Assembly (NCBI RefSeq): GCF_002953255.1 | Contig: NZ_CP026498.1 | Span: 7,018,211 to 7,082,210 of the forward strand | Reading direction: 5' to 3' | Origin: Streptomyces sp. CB01881 | GTDB lineage: Bacteria > Actinomycetota > Actinomycetes > Streptomycetales > Streptomycetaceae | DNA length: 64,000 nt | Shown here: in pieces, positions 38,653 to 49,461 of the stretch | How the letters are laid out: every line of letters begins with the position of its first letter | Numbering within the stretch: the first letter of the stretch is position 1 | The notes under the pieces: model-generated | Told to the model about the DNA's origin: nothing | Seen by the model: only the letters and a program-made list of their open reading frames with translations | The model's database searches: none | Position numbers and translations under genes: made by a program

Positions 38653-40884
38653 GTGTCCCTAGCCCTGTACCGCCGCTATCGCCCCGAGACTTTCGCCGAG
38701 GTCATCGGGCAGGAGCACGTGACCGCTCCGCTTCAGCAGGCCCTGCGCAACAACAGGGTCAACCACGCGTACCTGTTCAGCGGCCCGCGCGGCTGCGGTA
38801 AGACGACGAGCGCGCGCATCCTGGCCCGTTGCCTGAACTGTGAGCAGGGGCCGACGCCGACGCCGTGCGGGGAGTGCCAGTCCTGCCGGGACCTGGCGAC
38901 GGGCGGGCCCGGGTCGATCGACGTGATCGAGATCGACGCGGCGTCGCACGGTGGTGTGGACGACGCGCGTGAGCTGCGCGAACGGGCGTTCTTCGCGCCG
39001 GTGCACAGCCGGTACAAGATCTTCATCCTGGACGAGGCGCACATGGTGACCTCGGCCGGCTTCAACGCGCTGCTCAAGGTGGTGGAGGAGCCGCCGGAGC
39101 ACCTCAAGTTCATCTTCGCGACCACGGAGCCGGAGAAGGTGATCGGGACGATCCGCTCCCGCACGCACCACTACCCGTTCCGGCTGGTGCCGCCGGGCAC
39201 GCTGCGCGACTACCTGACCGAGGTCTGCGGGCGCGAGCAGATCCAGGTGGAGGAGTCCGTATTCCCACTGGTGGTGCGGGCCGGTGCCGGGTCGGTGCGT
39301 GACTCGATGTCGGTGATGGACCAGTTGCTCGCCGGCGCCGGCGAGGGCGGCGTGACGTACCAGATGGCGACCGCGCTGCTCGGGTACACGGACTCGGCGC
39401 TGCTGGACGAGGTGGTGGACGCCTTCGCCGCGCACGACGGGGCGACGGTGTTCCAGGTGATCGACCGGGTGGTCGAGGGCGGGCACGATCCGCGCCGGTT
39501 CGTGACGGACCTGCTGGAGCGCCTGCGGGACTTGGTGATCCTGGCCACCGTGCCGGACGCCGGTGAGAAGGGGCTGATCGACGCCCCGGCGGACCGGGTC
39601 TCGATCATGCAGGCCCAGGCGGACGCCTTCGGGGCGGCCGAGCTGAGCCGCGCGGCGGACATCGTCAACACCGGGCTGACCGAGATGCGGGGGAACGCGG
39701 CGCCGCGTCTCCAGCTGGAGCTGATCTGCGCCCGGGTGATGCTGCCGGGCGCGTACAGCGACGAGCTGTCGTTGCAGGCGCGGCTGGACAAGCTGGAGCG
39801 GCGGGCGTCGGCCGGGGGCTTCGCGGCTCCGGTGGCCGGGCAGATGGCGCCGCCCTTGGCTGCGGTGGCCCCCGTGGCGGCCGTGCCCGCCGCGGCGCCC
39901 GGGCAGGGCGTCCCGGTGCCGGTGGAGGCCGTGCAGGCGCCGCCGGTGCAGGTCGCGCCGGTGCAGCCGGCCCCCGTCCAGGCGGCGCCCGCCCCGGCGC
40001 CGGCCGGGCCCGCGCCCGGGGCGTGGCCGATCCCGCGCAGCTTCCCGTCGGCCGGCGGCGCGCCCGCGCCCGTCCAGCCCTCGCCCGTGCAGCAGGCTCC
40101 GGCCCAGCCCGCCCCCGTCCAGGCCGCGCCGCAGCCGGCACAGGTCCCCGCGCCCGCGGCGGCCCAGGCCGGCGGGCAGCCGTCGGGTGCCGCGCAGCAG
40201 GGTGCCGCGCAGGTCCGCCAGATGTGGCCGCAGATCCTGGAGGCGGTGAAGAACCGCCGCCGCTTCACCTGGATCCTGCTCAGCCAGAACGGCCAGGTGG
40301 CCGGGTTCGACGGCAGCGTGCTCCAGGTGTCGTTCATCAACGCGGGCGCCCGGGACAGCTTCGTCGGCAGCAACAGCGACGACGTGCTGCGCCAGGCGCT
40401 GTCGGACGCGCTCGGCGTGGACTGGCGGATCGAGTGCATCGTCGACCCCTCGGGCGGCTCGTCCGGCGGGGTCGCTGCCGGAGCGGGCGGAGGTGCGGCA
40501 CCCGCCGGCGGCGGCTTCGGCAACAGCGGCGGCAACAGCGGCGGCTGGGGTGCACCTCCGGCGCGTCCGGCGGCGTTCGCGCCCCCGGCGCAGCCTGCTG
40601 CGCCCGCGCCGGTCCCGCCGCCCGCGCCCGCGGCCGCACCCCCGTCGGTACAGGCCGCCCCGGCCGCCCCGGCCGCGTCGATGGCACCGGCCGCCCAGGT
40701 GGCGCCGGCCCAGCCCGTGCAGGCCCGGCCGGCCGCGCCCGCCGGTCCGGGGGTCGCCCTGGAGGACGACATTCCGGAGGAGGACGACCCGGACCTCAAG
40801 GAGGAGACGTTCTCCGGTCAGGAGCTGATCATCCGGGAGCTGGGCGCGACGGTCCTGGAGGAGATCCGCCACGGCGGCGGCTGA
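38653..40884 (+). CDS. dnaX: DNA polymerase III subunits gamma and tau
   Basis: The 743-aa protein starts at GTG 38653 (VSLALYRRYRPETFAEVIGQ). The clamp-loader ATPase occupies residues 1-370: Walker A GPRGCGKTTSARILARCLNC, the zinc module C-x8-CGECQSC, Walker B FILDEAHM and SRC-like sensor motifs. A long Pro/Ala/Gln linker (about 400-530) precedes a tau-like domain IV (VRQMWPQILEAVKNRRRFTW), then a second low-complexity stretch and an acidic tail. It loads the sliding clamp during replication. No Shine-Dalgarno sequence precedes the GTG, so the message may be leaderless. No slippery frameshift heptamer was noted. Confidence 0.95.
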   Translation: MSLALYRRYRPETFAEVIGQEHVTAPLQQALRNNRVNHAYLFSGPRGCGKTTSARILARCLNCEQGPTPTPCGECQSCRDLATGGPGSIDVIEIDAASHGGVDDARELRERAFFAPVHSRYKIFILDEAHMVTSAGFNALLKVVEEPPEHLKFIFATTEPEKVIGTIRSRTHHYPFRLVPPGTLRDYLTEVCGREQIQVEESVFPLVVRAGAGSVRDSMSVMDQLLAGAGEGGVTYQMATALLGYTDSALLDEVVDAFAAHDGATVFQVIDRVVEGGHDPRRFVTDLLERLRDLVILATVPDAGEKGLIDAPADRVSIMQAQADAFGAAELSRAADIVNTGLTEMRGNAAPRLQLELICARVMLPGAYSDELSLQARLDKLERRASAGGFAAPVAGQMAPPLAAVAPVAAVPAAAPGQGVPVPVEAVQAPPVQVAPVQPAPVQAAPAPAPAGPAPGAWPIPRSFPSAGGAPAPVQPSPVQQAPAQPAPVQAAPQPAQVPAPAAAQAGGQPSGAAQQGAAQVRQMWPQILEAVKNRRRFTWILLSQNGQVAGFDGSVLQVSFINAGARDSFVGSNSDDVLRQALSDALGVDWRIECIVDPSGGSSGGVAAGAGGGAAPAGGGFGNSGGNSGGWGAPPARPAAFAPPAQPAAPAPVPPPAPAAAPPSVQAAPAAPAASMAPAAQVAPAQPVQARPAAPAGPGVALEDDIPEEDDPDLKEETFSGQELIIRELGATVLEEIRHGGG

Positions 40885-41056
40885 CCGACGAGCACCACGT
40901 AGGCTCGGGGTGACGACGCGCGACGACGCCACGCCGCGACGACGCGTGACAACGCGCGAGCCGCGGCCGCCACGGCTGCCGCGGACGGCGCGAGCCGAGC
41001 AAGACGTATCCGTAAGACGCATCCGCAAGACGAACCCGAACGCAAGGGAGTGAGCC

Positions 41057-41395
41057 GTGTTCCCCGGTGGTGGCCAGCCCAACATGCAGCAGCTGCTCAA
41101 GCAGGCGCAGAAGATGCAGCAGGACCTCGCCAAGGCCCAGCAGGAGCTGGCCGAGGCGAAGGTGAACGGTTCGGCGGGCGGCGGCCTGGTCGAGGCCACG
41201 GTGACCGGTGCCGGTGAGCTGGTGGCGCTGACCATCGCCCCGGCCGCCGTCGACCCGGAGGACACCGAGACCCTGGCCGACCTGATCCTGGCGGCGGTCC
41301 GGGACGCGAACCAGACCGCGCAGAAGATGCAGGCCGAGCGGATGGGCCCGCTGACCCAGGGCCTGGGCGGCGGCATCCCGGGTCTGCCGTTCTGA
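41057..41395 (+). CDS. YbaB/EbfC family nucleoid-associated protein
   Basis: The 112-aa protein has the YbaB pattern: a Gln-rich N-terminal coiled helix (MQQLLKQAQKMQQDLAKAQQ) and the core GGLVEATVTGAGELVALTIAP, ending IPGLPF. It binds DNA as a dimer. It starts at GTG 41057 after AAGGGAGTGA and lies between dnaX and recR, its conserved position in many bacteria. The 170-bp gap before it contains three imperfect 13-bp AAGACGYATCCG repeats near 40997-41035. Confidence 0.92.
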   Translation: MFPGGGQPNMQQLLKQAQKMQQDLAKAQQELAEAKVNGSAGGGLVEATVTGAGELVALTIAPAAVDPEDTETLADLILAAVRDANQTAQKMQAERMGPLTQGLGGGIPGLPF

Positions 41396-41595
41396 CCTGC
41401 GGACCTTCCCCGATCGGTGGGGAGGATCCGAGGCCGTGACGGTCTGAAGTTCAGGCGACGGACCTGTGTGATTTATGCGGGAGTAGGGCGTCGGGCGGTG
41501 CGCCCGGCGCCCTGTTCGTTGGATGATGGCACCGGAGTACCCCGAGCGGGTGCCCCACCGACCGGCCGGCACCGGCCACCTAGGGAAGGCGCGAC

Positions 41596-42195
41596 GTGTA
41601 CGAGGGCGTGGTTCAGGACCTCATCGACGAACTGGGCAGGCTGCCCGGCGTCGGGCCCAAGAGCGCGCAGCGGATCGCCTTCCACGTCCTGCAGGCCGAC
41701 CCCACCGACGTCCGCCGGCTGGCGCACGCGTTGCTGGAGGTCAAGGACAAGGTCAGGTTCTGCGCGGTCTGCGGGAACGTTGCGGAGGCCGAGCAGTGCC
41801 GGGTCTGCCTCGACCCGCGTCGCGACCTCGCGGTGATCTGCGTGGTCGAGGAGTCCAAGGACGTCGTCGCGATCGAGCGCACCCGCGAGTTCCGAGGCCG
41901 CTACCACGTGCTGGGCGGCGCGATCAGCCCGATCGAGGGTGTCGGCCCGGACGACCTGCGGATCCGCGAGCTGCTCGCGCGCCTCGCGGACGGCACGGTC
42001 ACCGAGCTGATCCTGGCCACCGACCCCAACCTGGAGGGGGAGGCGACCGCCACCTACCTGGCCCGGCTCTGCAAGCCGATGGGCCTGAAGGTGACCCGGC
42101 TGGCGAGCGGCCTGCCCGTCGGCGGGGATCTGGAGTACGCGGACGAGGTCACCCTCGGTCGCGCCTTCGAAGGGAGACGACTGCTCGATGTCTGA
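41596..42195 (+). CDS. recR: Recombination protein RecR
   Basis: The 199-aa protein has the RecR order: helix-hairpin-helix LGRLPGVGPKSAQRIAFHVL (13-32), a four-Cys zinc finger CAVCGNVAEAEQCRVC (about 56-71) and a Toprim domain (VVEESKDVVAIERT to ILATDPNLEGEATA). RecR works with RecO/RecF to load RecA at gaps. It starts at GTG 41596 after GGGAAGGCGACG. Its stop overlaps the next start by eight bases. Confidence 0.96.
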   Translation: MYEGVVQDLIDELGRLPGVGPKSAQRIAFHVLQADPTDVRRLAHALLEVKDKVRFCAVCGNVAEAEQCRVCLDPRRDLAVICVVEESKDVVAIERTREFRGRYHVLGGAISPIEGVGPDDLRIRELLARLADGTVTELILATDPNLEGEATATYLARLCKPMGLKVTRLASGLPVGGDLEYADEVTLGRAFEGRRLLDV

Positions 42196-42922
42196 CCGGA
42201 CGATCAACCAGCAGCCCCACACGCCCCACCAGGCCGGCCCCCACCCGGCCGGCCCGGCTCCGGACCAGCACGCCCTGCACGCCCCGCACACCCACGCACA
42301 CGGCTCGGAGCCCGACGACTTCGCGGTGCAGATCGCGGACTCGGTGGAGAGCTTCGTGCTCGCCGTCACCGAGGTCGCCAAGGGCGACGAGCCCGGCAGC
42401 GCGGTCTCGCTGCTCCTCCTGGAGGTGTCGCAGCTGCTGCTGGCCGGCGGCCGGCTGGGCGCGATCGAGGACGTCGTCCCCGAGGACCGCTTCGAGCCCG
42501 ACGCCGGGCCGGAGCCGGACGGCGAGCAGCTGCGCGAGCGGCTGGCCGAGCTGCTCGCGCCGATCGACGTCTACCACGAGGTCTTCGACCCGTACGGGCC
42601 GCCGGAGAAGCCGAACGCCTTCCGGATCTCGGACGACCTGGCCGGCGTGGTCAGCGAGCTCCAGCACGGGCTCACCCACTACCGCGAGGGGCGGGTCAGC
42701 GAGGCGCTCTGGTGGTGGCAGTTCTCCTACCTCTCCAACTGGGGCACGACCTGCTCGGCGGTGCTGCGGGCGCTGCAGTCGCTGATCGCCCACGTCCGGC
42801 TGGACAGCCCGCTCGGGGCGGTCCCGGACGGTGCGGACACCGACGACGACGGCCTCACCGACGAGCAGCTGGAGCAGCAGGCCGGCGACCTGATGGCAGC
42901 CGAGCTGGGGCTCGGACGGTAG
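42188..42922 (+). CDS. DUF5063 domain-containing protein
   Basis: The 244-aa protein has a His/Pro-rich disordered N-terminus (about 1-40) followed by a helical DUF5063 domain (DDFAVQIADSVESFVLAVTEVAKG to WWWQFSYLSNWGTTCSAVLRAL). It starts within the end of recR, so the two are translationally coupled, an arrangement conserved in streptomycetes. There are no membrane segments. The function is unknown. Confidence 0.9.
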   Translation: MSDRTINQQPHTPHQAGPHPAGPAPDQHALHAPHTHAHGSEPDDFAVQIADSVESFVLAVTEVAKGDEPGSAVSLLLLEVSQLLLAGGRLGAIEDVVPEDRFEPDAGPEPDGEQLRERLAELLAPIDVYHEVFDPYGPPEKPNAFRISDDLAGVVSELQHGLTHYREGRVSEALWWWQFSYLSNWGTTCSAVLRALQSLIAHVRLDSPLGAVPDGADTDDDGLTDEQLEQQAGDLMAAELGLGR

Positions 42923-43219
42923 ACCGCCGGGGCGGAGGGCGGACTGTGACGCAAGCCTCAGGCTCCGCCGCCGCGAAGGAAATCCCCGGGGCCGCCGTCC
43001 GTTCGTCCGCCGATTCTTCGGGACCTTCCCGGATGCCCCGCAGACCTGCCGGTGGCCACCCCGGCTACGGCGCTCACCTGCTGAAACAGGCGTCTCATCA
43101 TATGGAAAGCGGCGGTCGCGGCACCCCTGCTCGGTAGACTGACGCCGACCGCACTACCTCCGCCACCCGGGGGTACGGGGGCCCCGGGCCCCCGAAACGA
43201 CACAAGTCGAGGAGCGCAC

Positions 43220-44496
<1,277 letters not shown>

Positions 44497-44500
<4 letters not shown>

Positions 44501-45549
44501 CCCGGAGGCCGAACCTCGCCGTCGTCGGCGCCACCGGCGCGGTCGGCGAGGTGCTCCTCGGCCTGCTCCCCCTCCGTCAGGACATCTGGGGCGAGGTGCG
44601 CCTCGTCGCCTCCCCGCGCTCGGCCGGCCGCAAGCCGGTCGTGCACGGGGAGCTCGTCGAGGTGCTCCCGCTCACCGAGGAGGTCTTCGACGGGATCGAC
44701 GTCGCGCTGTTCGACGTGCCCGACGAGGTCTCCGCCCGCTGGGCGCCGGTCGCCGCGGCCAAGGGCGTCGTGGTGGTCGACAACTCCGCGGCGTTCCGGA
44801 TGGACGACGCCGTCCCGCTGGTCGTCCCCGAGGTCAACGCGGCGGCGGCCCGGATGCGCCCGCGCGGCATCATCGCCGGGCCCAACTGCACCACGCTCAC
44901 GATGATCGCGGCGCTCGGCGCGCTGCACGCCGAGTACGGGCTCAGCGAACTGGTCGTCGCCTCCTACCAGGCCGCCTCCGGCGAGGGCCGGGCCGGCGTG
45001 GACGCGCTGCGCGAGCAGGTCGCGCTGGTCGCCGGCACCGAGGTCGGCGAGCAGACCGGCGACCTGCGCGCGGTGATCGCCGACCACGGGCCGTTCGCCG
45101 CCCCGCTGGCGCTCAACGCGGTGCCGTGGAGCGGCGCGCTGATGGACGGCGGCTGGGCGTCCGACGAGCTGAAGCTCCGTGACGAGTCGCGCAAGATCCT
45201 CGGCCTGGCCGGCCTCAAGGTCTCCGCGACCTGCGTCCGCATCCCGGTGGTGCGCACCCACGCGCTGGCCGTGCACGCCGTCTTCGAACGCGAGGTCACC
45301 CAGGAGCACGCCCAGGAGATCCTGCGCGACGCCCCCGGCGTGGTGCTCTACGACGACCCGGCGTCGGGTGAGTTCCCCACCCCGAACGACGTCGTCGGGA
45401 CGGACCCGGTCTGGGTCGGGCGGGTCCGCCGGGCGCTGGACGACCCGGCCGCGCTGGACCTCTTCCTCTGCGGTGACAACCTGCGCAAGGGGGCGGCGCT
45501 CAACGCTCTGCAGATCGCCGAACTGGTCGCGGGCGAGCTCTCCGGCTGA
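44497..45549 (+). CDS. asd: Aspartate-semialdehyde dehydrogenase
   Basis: The 350-aa protein reduces aspartyl phosphate to the semialdehyde with NADPH. VVGATGAVGEVLL (about 9-21) binds the cofactor, AGPNCTT (about 127-133) holds the catalytic Cys, and the EREVTQ/HAL region provides the active-site His (TCVRIPVVRTHALAV). ATG 44497 overlaps the ask stop (ATGA), giving a coupled ask-asd unit that feeds diaminopimelate and threonine/methionine synthesis. Confidence 0.95.
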
Positions 45550-45552
45550 CGC

Positions 45553-45731
45553 CCCGTCCGCGTCCCGGCTCCCGCGCCGCACGGGCCGGGGGTGACGTCC
45601 CGTCCGCTTCCCGGCTCCCGCGCCGCATCGGGCCGGGGGTGACGTCCCGTCCGTTGTCCGGGCCTCACGTCTCACGGGCCGGGCCTCACGTCTCACGGAA
45701 CGGGCTTCACGTCTCACGGAACGGGCTTCAC
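45553..45731. repeat. Two adjacent tandem repeat arrays after asd
   Basis: First, an approximately 48-bp unit containing CGTCC-CCCGGCTCCCGCGCCGCA-GGGCCGGGGGTGACGTCC is present about twice (45553-45650). It is followed by 21-bp units starting GGGCCTCACGTCTCACGG at 45660, 45681 and 45702, and a partial one at 45723. The 21-bp period keeps reading frame, but no start signal or homology supports a protein. The stretch to 45902 holds no gene. Confidence 0.7.
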
Positions 45732-45902
45732 TCGCCGTCCACATTCCGGGCGCCGTGCTCCACGTTCCGGGCACACGGATCCGGATCCCTCCGTCGGGCC
45801 GATCGCGGAATCGGCCGTATCCCCTGGAGGCCGCTCCGGCCCATGCGCGAGAATGTCCCCCGGGCTGGGCAACCATGACAGGGGATCGAGTGTCCAACGG
45901 GC

Positions 45903-46553
45903 GTGGCGAACGTGATGGTGAGGGCAGGGGCGGGCATCTCGGCAACGGCCGCGGTGACGTTCCCGCTGCGCGCCCATTGGCCTGCGGATAGGCCGGAAGA
46001 CAGTCAGATGAAGGCGGTCCCACCCGGCCCGGCGGACTCCGGTGCCGGTACCAGCGCGGGCACCAGCGAGGACCTGCTCACCGAGACCTACCAGGCCCAC
46101 TACCGCTCCCTGCTGCGGCTGGCGGCGTTGCTCCTGGACGACCTCTCGACCTGCGAGGACGTGGTCCAGGAGGCGTTCATCCGGGTGCACGCGGCCCGGC
46201 GCCGGGTCCGCGAGCCCGAGAAGACGCTCGCCTACCTGCGGCAGACCGTGGTCAACCTGTCCCGCTCCACGCTGCGTCGCCGGATCCTCGGCCTGCGGCT
46301 GCTGCCGAAGCCCATGCCTGACATGGCCAGTGCAGAAGAAGGAGCCTACGATGCGCTGGAGCGCGATCAGTTGAAGGCCGCGTTGCGGGGTCTGCAACGC
46401 CGTCAGCGGGAGGTTCTGGTGCTGCGTTACTTCGTGGACATGACGGAGGCGCAGGTCGCGGAGACCCTGGGCATCTCGCTCGGTTCGGTGAAGGCGTACG
46501 GCTCGCGTGGGCTCGCCGCGCTGCGGGTCCAGATGGAGGCCGGGCATGGCTGA
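45903..46553 (+). CDS. SigE-family RNA polymerase sigma factor
   Basis: The protein (about 216 aa from GTG 45903; ATG 46008 is a shorter alternative with a better GGAAG spacing) has sigma region 2 (LLTETYQAHYRSLLRLAALLLDDLSTCEDVVQEAFIRVH) and region 4 (LRGLQRRQREVLVLRYFVDMTEAQVAETLGISLGSVKAYGSRGL). The upstream segment 45903-46007 has strongly G/C-biased third positions, which favours the longer start. Its stop overlaps the start of the next gene by eight bases, suggesting coupled expression with a membrane regulator. Confidence 0.85.
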   Translation: MANVMVRAGAGISATAAVTFPLRAHWPADRPEDSQMKAVPPGPADSGAGTSAGTSEDLLTETYQAHYRSLLRLAALLLDDLSTCEDVVQEAFIRVHAARRRVREPEKTLAYLRQTVVNLSRSTLRRRILGLRLLPKPMPDMASAEEGAYDALERDQLKAALRGLQRRQREVLVLRYFVDMTEAQVAETLGISLGSVKAYGSRGLAALRVQMEAGHG

Positions 46554-47949
46554 CGACAGGGGCGGCCCCGGCAGTACGAACGGGCCGAGGCCGGGCGGGC
46601 CGCCCCGGGACGGGCTCAAGCCGGGCGGGCCGCACCCGGGAGGCCCGAACAGGGACGGACTGACCCGGGACGGACTGACCAGGGACGGGCTGACCCGGGA
46701 CGGACTGAACGCGGAGGAACGGCGGATCCGCGAGCTGATGCAGCGCGCGGTCTCCGAGGTCCAGCCCGACCCCGCGGGCCTGCACCGCATCCGCCACGCG
46801 GTACCCCGACGGCGCGCCGCCGTGCGCGGGGCCTGGACCGGAGCCGCCGCGCTGGCGCTCGCCGTGGCCATCGCGCTGCCCGCCCTGCACGACGACGACC
46901 ACCTGGGCCTGTCCGGCGGCCCCGGCTCGCCCGGCGCCCACGGCGGGACGGCCTCCGCCCCCGTCGGCGGAACCAAGTCCGGCGACGACCCCATCGGCCC
47001 CAACCAGTCTCCGCACTCCGGCACCAGCGGCACCGGCACGGGCGGCGGCCCGTCCGGCTCCGCCGGCGCCTCGCCCAGCCCCGGGGCGACCACAACCGGC
47101 ACGGGGCCGGGCCTGCCCGCCCCCGCCACCGCGTCCAGCAGCGGCGGCGAGGTGCTGGTGCCGCTCTGCACCCGCAGCGACCTCGGTCAAGGAACCGCGC
47201 AGGTCGGCAGGGCCGACGCCGACGGGCGGATCTACGGGTACTTCACGGTGCTCAACGTCTCCGCGCACGCGTGCAGGCTCGGCGGGCCGGGAGCGGTCTC
47301 GGTCGTCGCCGTCACCGGGACGGACGCCGGCCGGATCCGGGTGACCGACCACACGGCCGGCGACCCGGCGACCGGCCTGCCCGCCCCGGGCCCGGGCCCG
47401 GGTGCCGCGGCGGGCGGGTCCGCGGGCGGACTCCTCGGTGGGGCGGTCGGCGGGGACGGGGCCGGGCAGGGCCTGCTGCTCGTGCCGCGGGCCGGGTACC
47501 GGGTGGACTACGGCTGGGTACCGGACGCCGTCGGGTGCTCCGCCCCGGGCGGCCCGACCCCCAGCGCCACGGCCGGGCCGGGCGGGCCGGCCATCGCCGC
47601 CGCCCCCGCCCCGGGCGGCACCTCGGGGGCCCAGGCCGCCGCCACCGGAGGCTCCGGCGGCGCGGCACCGGCGGCCGCGTCCTCGGAGGCACCCAGCGCG
47701 GCGCCCCCGGCGTCCGCCACGCCGACGACCGTCCCGACCACGGTCCCGAGCCCCACGGCGACCCCGAGCACCGGCCCCAGCTCGCCGCCACCCGCCGTCA
47801 CCCTCGCCCACACCCCCGCCCCGGGCAGCCCCTTCACCGCGACGGCCGTCCTGCCCGGCGCCTGTGCGGGCACCGTCTACCGCACCGCACCCCAGCCCCT
47901 CACGCCTCCTCCCGCGCCGACCCCGACCACGGCGCCGTCGGCCGGCTGA
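46546..47949 (+). CDS. Membrane-anchored low-complexity protein, putative sigma partner
   Basis: The 467-aa protein starts with Gly/Pro/Asp-rich sequence containing four or five tandem D-G-L-T-R pentapeptides. A short helix (ERRIRELMQRAVSEV) and one transmembrane segment (AWTGAAALALAVAIALPAL, about 97-115) follow, then an extracytoplasmic Ser/Gly/Pro-rich linker and a compact domain with two Cys (VPLCTRSDLGQGTAQVG, HACRLGG). The C-terminus is again Pro/Thr/Ala-rich. The topology resembles anti-sigma or cell-wall-spanning sensor proteins. The family is not recognised. It overlaps the sigma gene. Confidence 0.7.
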   Translation: MADDRGGPGSTNGPRPGGPPRDGLKPGGPHPGGPNRDGLTRDGLTRDGLTRDGLNAEERRIRELMQRAVSEVQPDPAGLHRIRHAVPRRRAAVRGAWTGAAALALAVAIALPALHDDDHLGLSGGPGSPGAHGGTASAPVGGTKSGDDPIGPNQSPHSGTSGTGTGGGPSGSAGASPSPGATTTGTGPGLPAPATASSSGGEVLVPLCTRSDLGQGTAQVGRADADGRIYGYFTVLNVSAHACRLGGPGAVSVVAVTGTDAGRIRVTDHTAGDPATGLPAPGPGPGAAAGGSAGGLLGGAVGGDGAGQGLLLVPRAGYRVDYGWVPDAVGCSAPGGPTPSATAGPGGPAIAAAPAPGGTSGAQAAATGGSGGAAPAAASSEAPSAAPPASATPTTVPTTVPSPTATPSTGPSSPPPAVTLAHTPAPGSPFTATAVLPGACAGTVYRTAPQPLTPPPAPTPTTAPSAG

Positions 47950-48065
47950 GCCCGCCCGCGCAGGCGCGCGCCCGCGCGGGCCCGGAGGCCGGGACGGCCG
48001 ATCTCCCGCGCGGTGGGCGGACCCCTGTGGTCAGGAGGGGCGTGAGGAGTGGTTACCGTGGGGGT

Positions 48066-48851
48066 GTGTACCGGTTTCTCCTCACTCCGCGCTGGCTGAG
48101 CGGCACCGCGCTGGCCGTTGCGGCCGTGGCGGTGTGCGTCTGGCTCGGCACCTGGCAGCTCGGCCGGTTCGAGGACAAGGTCTCCTCGCACCAGGAGATC
48201 AGCAAGACGGTGGACGACGCCGGCTCGGCCAGGCCGCTCGGGGAACTGCTCGGCGCCGACCGGCCGCAGGTCACCACCGACACCGTCGGCCGGGCCGTGA
48301 CGGTGTCCGGCACCTTCGACCAGGAACACCAACTGCTCGTCCCCAACCGGGTCCTGGACGGCAAGCAGGGCTACTACGTGCTCACCCCGCTGCGCACCGG
48401 CGACGGCCGGACCGTCGCCGTCGTGCGCGGCTGGGCGCCGGGCGCACCCGCTGAGGGTGCAGCCGCCGCGGCACCCGCCGGCGAGGTCACGGTGACCGGG
48501 CGGCTCCAGGCCGGCGAGAGCAGCGGCAGCAACGGCGCGGTGGCCGGCGGCCTCCCGGCCGGGCAGCTCGGCACGATCAACCAGGCCGCGCTGGTCAACA
48601 AGCTGTCCTACGACGGCTGGTACGACGGCTGGGTGTCCGCGGACGCGGCTCCGGCCGGGCTGACCCCGGTACCGACCGTGCAGCCGCAGGGCGGCGACGG
48701 GCTCACCCTGCGCGCGTTCCAGAACCTGGGCTACACGCTGGAGTGGTTCGTCTTCGGCGGCTTCGTCGTCTTCATGTGGTTCCGCCTGGTGCGCCGCGAG
48801 GCGGAGGCCGAACAGGACCGGGCCCTCGGGCTGGACCCGGTCCTGGAGTAG
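48066..48851 (+). CDS. SURF1 family protein (cytochrome oxidase assembly)
   Basis: The 261-aa protein starts at GTG 48066 (MYRFLLTPRWLSGTALAVAAVAVCVWLGTWQLGRFEDK). It has the SURF1 layout: an N-terminal transmembrane helix ending W-L-G-x-W-Q, a central soluble domain with LVPNRVLDGKQGYYVLTPL and VAVVRGWAPG, and a C-terminal helix (LEWFVFGGFVVFMWFRLVRRE). SURF1 proteins help mature aa3 cytochrome oxidase in the cytoplasmic membrane. It converges with the lipoprotein gene, 13 bp apart. Confidence 0.92.
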   Translation: MYRFLLTPRWLSGTALAVAAVAVCVWLGTWQLGRFEDKVSSHQEISKTVDDAGSARPLGELLGADRPQVTTDTVGRAVTVSGTFDQEHQLLVPNRVLDGKQGYYVLTPLRTGDGRTVAVVRGWAPGAPAEGAAAAAPAGEVTVTGRLQAGESSGSNGAVAGGLPAGQLGTINQAALVNKLSYDGWYDGWVSADAAPAGLTPVPTVQPQGGDGLTLRAFQNLGYTLEWFVFGGFVVFMWFRLVRREAEAEQDRALGLDPVLE

Positions 48852-48864
48852 CCCTCGCGGGGGC

Positions 48865-49461
48865 TCAGCGCGTCGGCTTCGCCGTCGGTACGACCGGCCG
48901 GGACGGTACGGCCGGGGTGCCCGGCACGTGCGCGGTCGGCGGCGGGGTCGAGGCCGGTGACGGAGCCGAGGCCGAGGGGGTCGGGGCAGGCGTGGTCGAG
49001 GCCGTCGGGCTCGGCGGCGGGTTGCTGCACCGGCTCCCGTTCCCGTTGCCGTTCCCGCTCCCGTAGTCGTCGTCGTCCGAGTCGTAGTCGGTGTGGTGGC
49101 GCGTCTTGCGTCCGCTCTTGGAACCCTTGGAGCCGGACGACTTCGACCCGGACGACTTCGACCCGGACTTGGCGAGCACGACCACCCCGTCGTCCCCCTC
49201 GCCGGTCTCCGCCGTGCGGAAGGCGGCCTGGACGGCGAGGCTCCCCGCCGAGGCACTCGCCTTCCCGGAAGCAGCGGCGGAGGCCGAGGCAGCGGCCGAA
49301 GCAGGGGCCGACGGCGAAGCAGGGGCCGAGGACGTCGGCCGGGTGGACGGCGAGGCGGTCGGCGGGCAGGCCGCTCCGCTGCTGCTGTCCTGATCCGAGC
49401 AGCCGGTGAGCACCAGGGCCCCGGCCACCCCGACCCCCACGATCGCCAGCAGACGTCTCAC
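48865..49461 (-). CDS. Ser/Ala-rich putative lipoprotein
   Basis: The 198-aa protein starts at GTG 49461 (VRRLLAIVGVGVAGALVLTG followed by Cys21), a clear lipobox VLTGC. The mature part is almost wholly low-complexity: a Pro/Ser/Ala stretch, a middle segment AVQAAFRTAETGEGDDGVVVLAKSG, repeated S-K-S-S-G, an acidic DYDSDDDDYGSGNGNG and a Pro/Thr tail. It is presumably exported and anchored outside the membrane. Its GTG overlaps the stop of the peptidase gene (GTGA). The function is unknown. Confidence 0.7.
   Translation of the reverse strand: MRRLLAIVGVGVAGALVLTGCSDQDSSSGAACPPTASPSTRPTSSAPASPSAPASAAASASAAASGKASASAGSLAVQAAFRTAETGEGDDGVVVLAKSGSKSSGSKSSGSKGSKSGRKTRHHTDYDSDDDDYGSGNGNGNGSRCSNPPPSPTASTTPAPTPSASAPSPASTPPPTAHVPGTPAVPSRPVVPTAKPTR

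Noticed and set aside
45660..45731. CRISPR array
   Set aside because: The 21-bp units are directly adjacent with no unique spacers, and no cas gene is present in the window.
48866..49060. Plus-strand ORFs over the low-complexity lipoprotein gene
   Set aside because: The reverse strand has a clear lipobox and start overlap with the peptidase gene; the plus-strand frames have no start signal.
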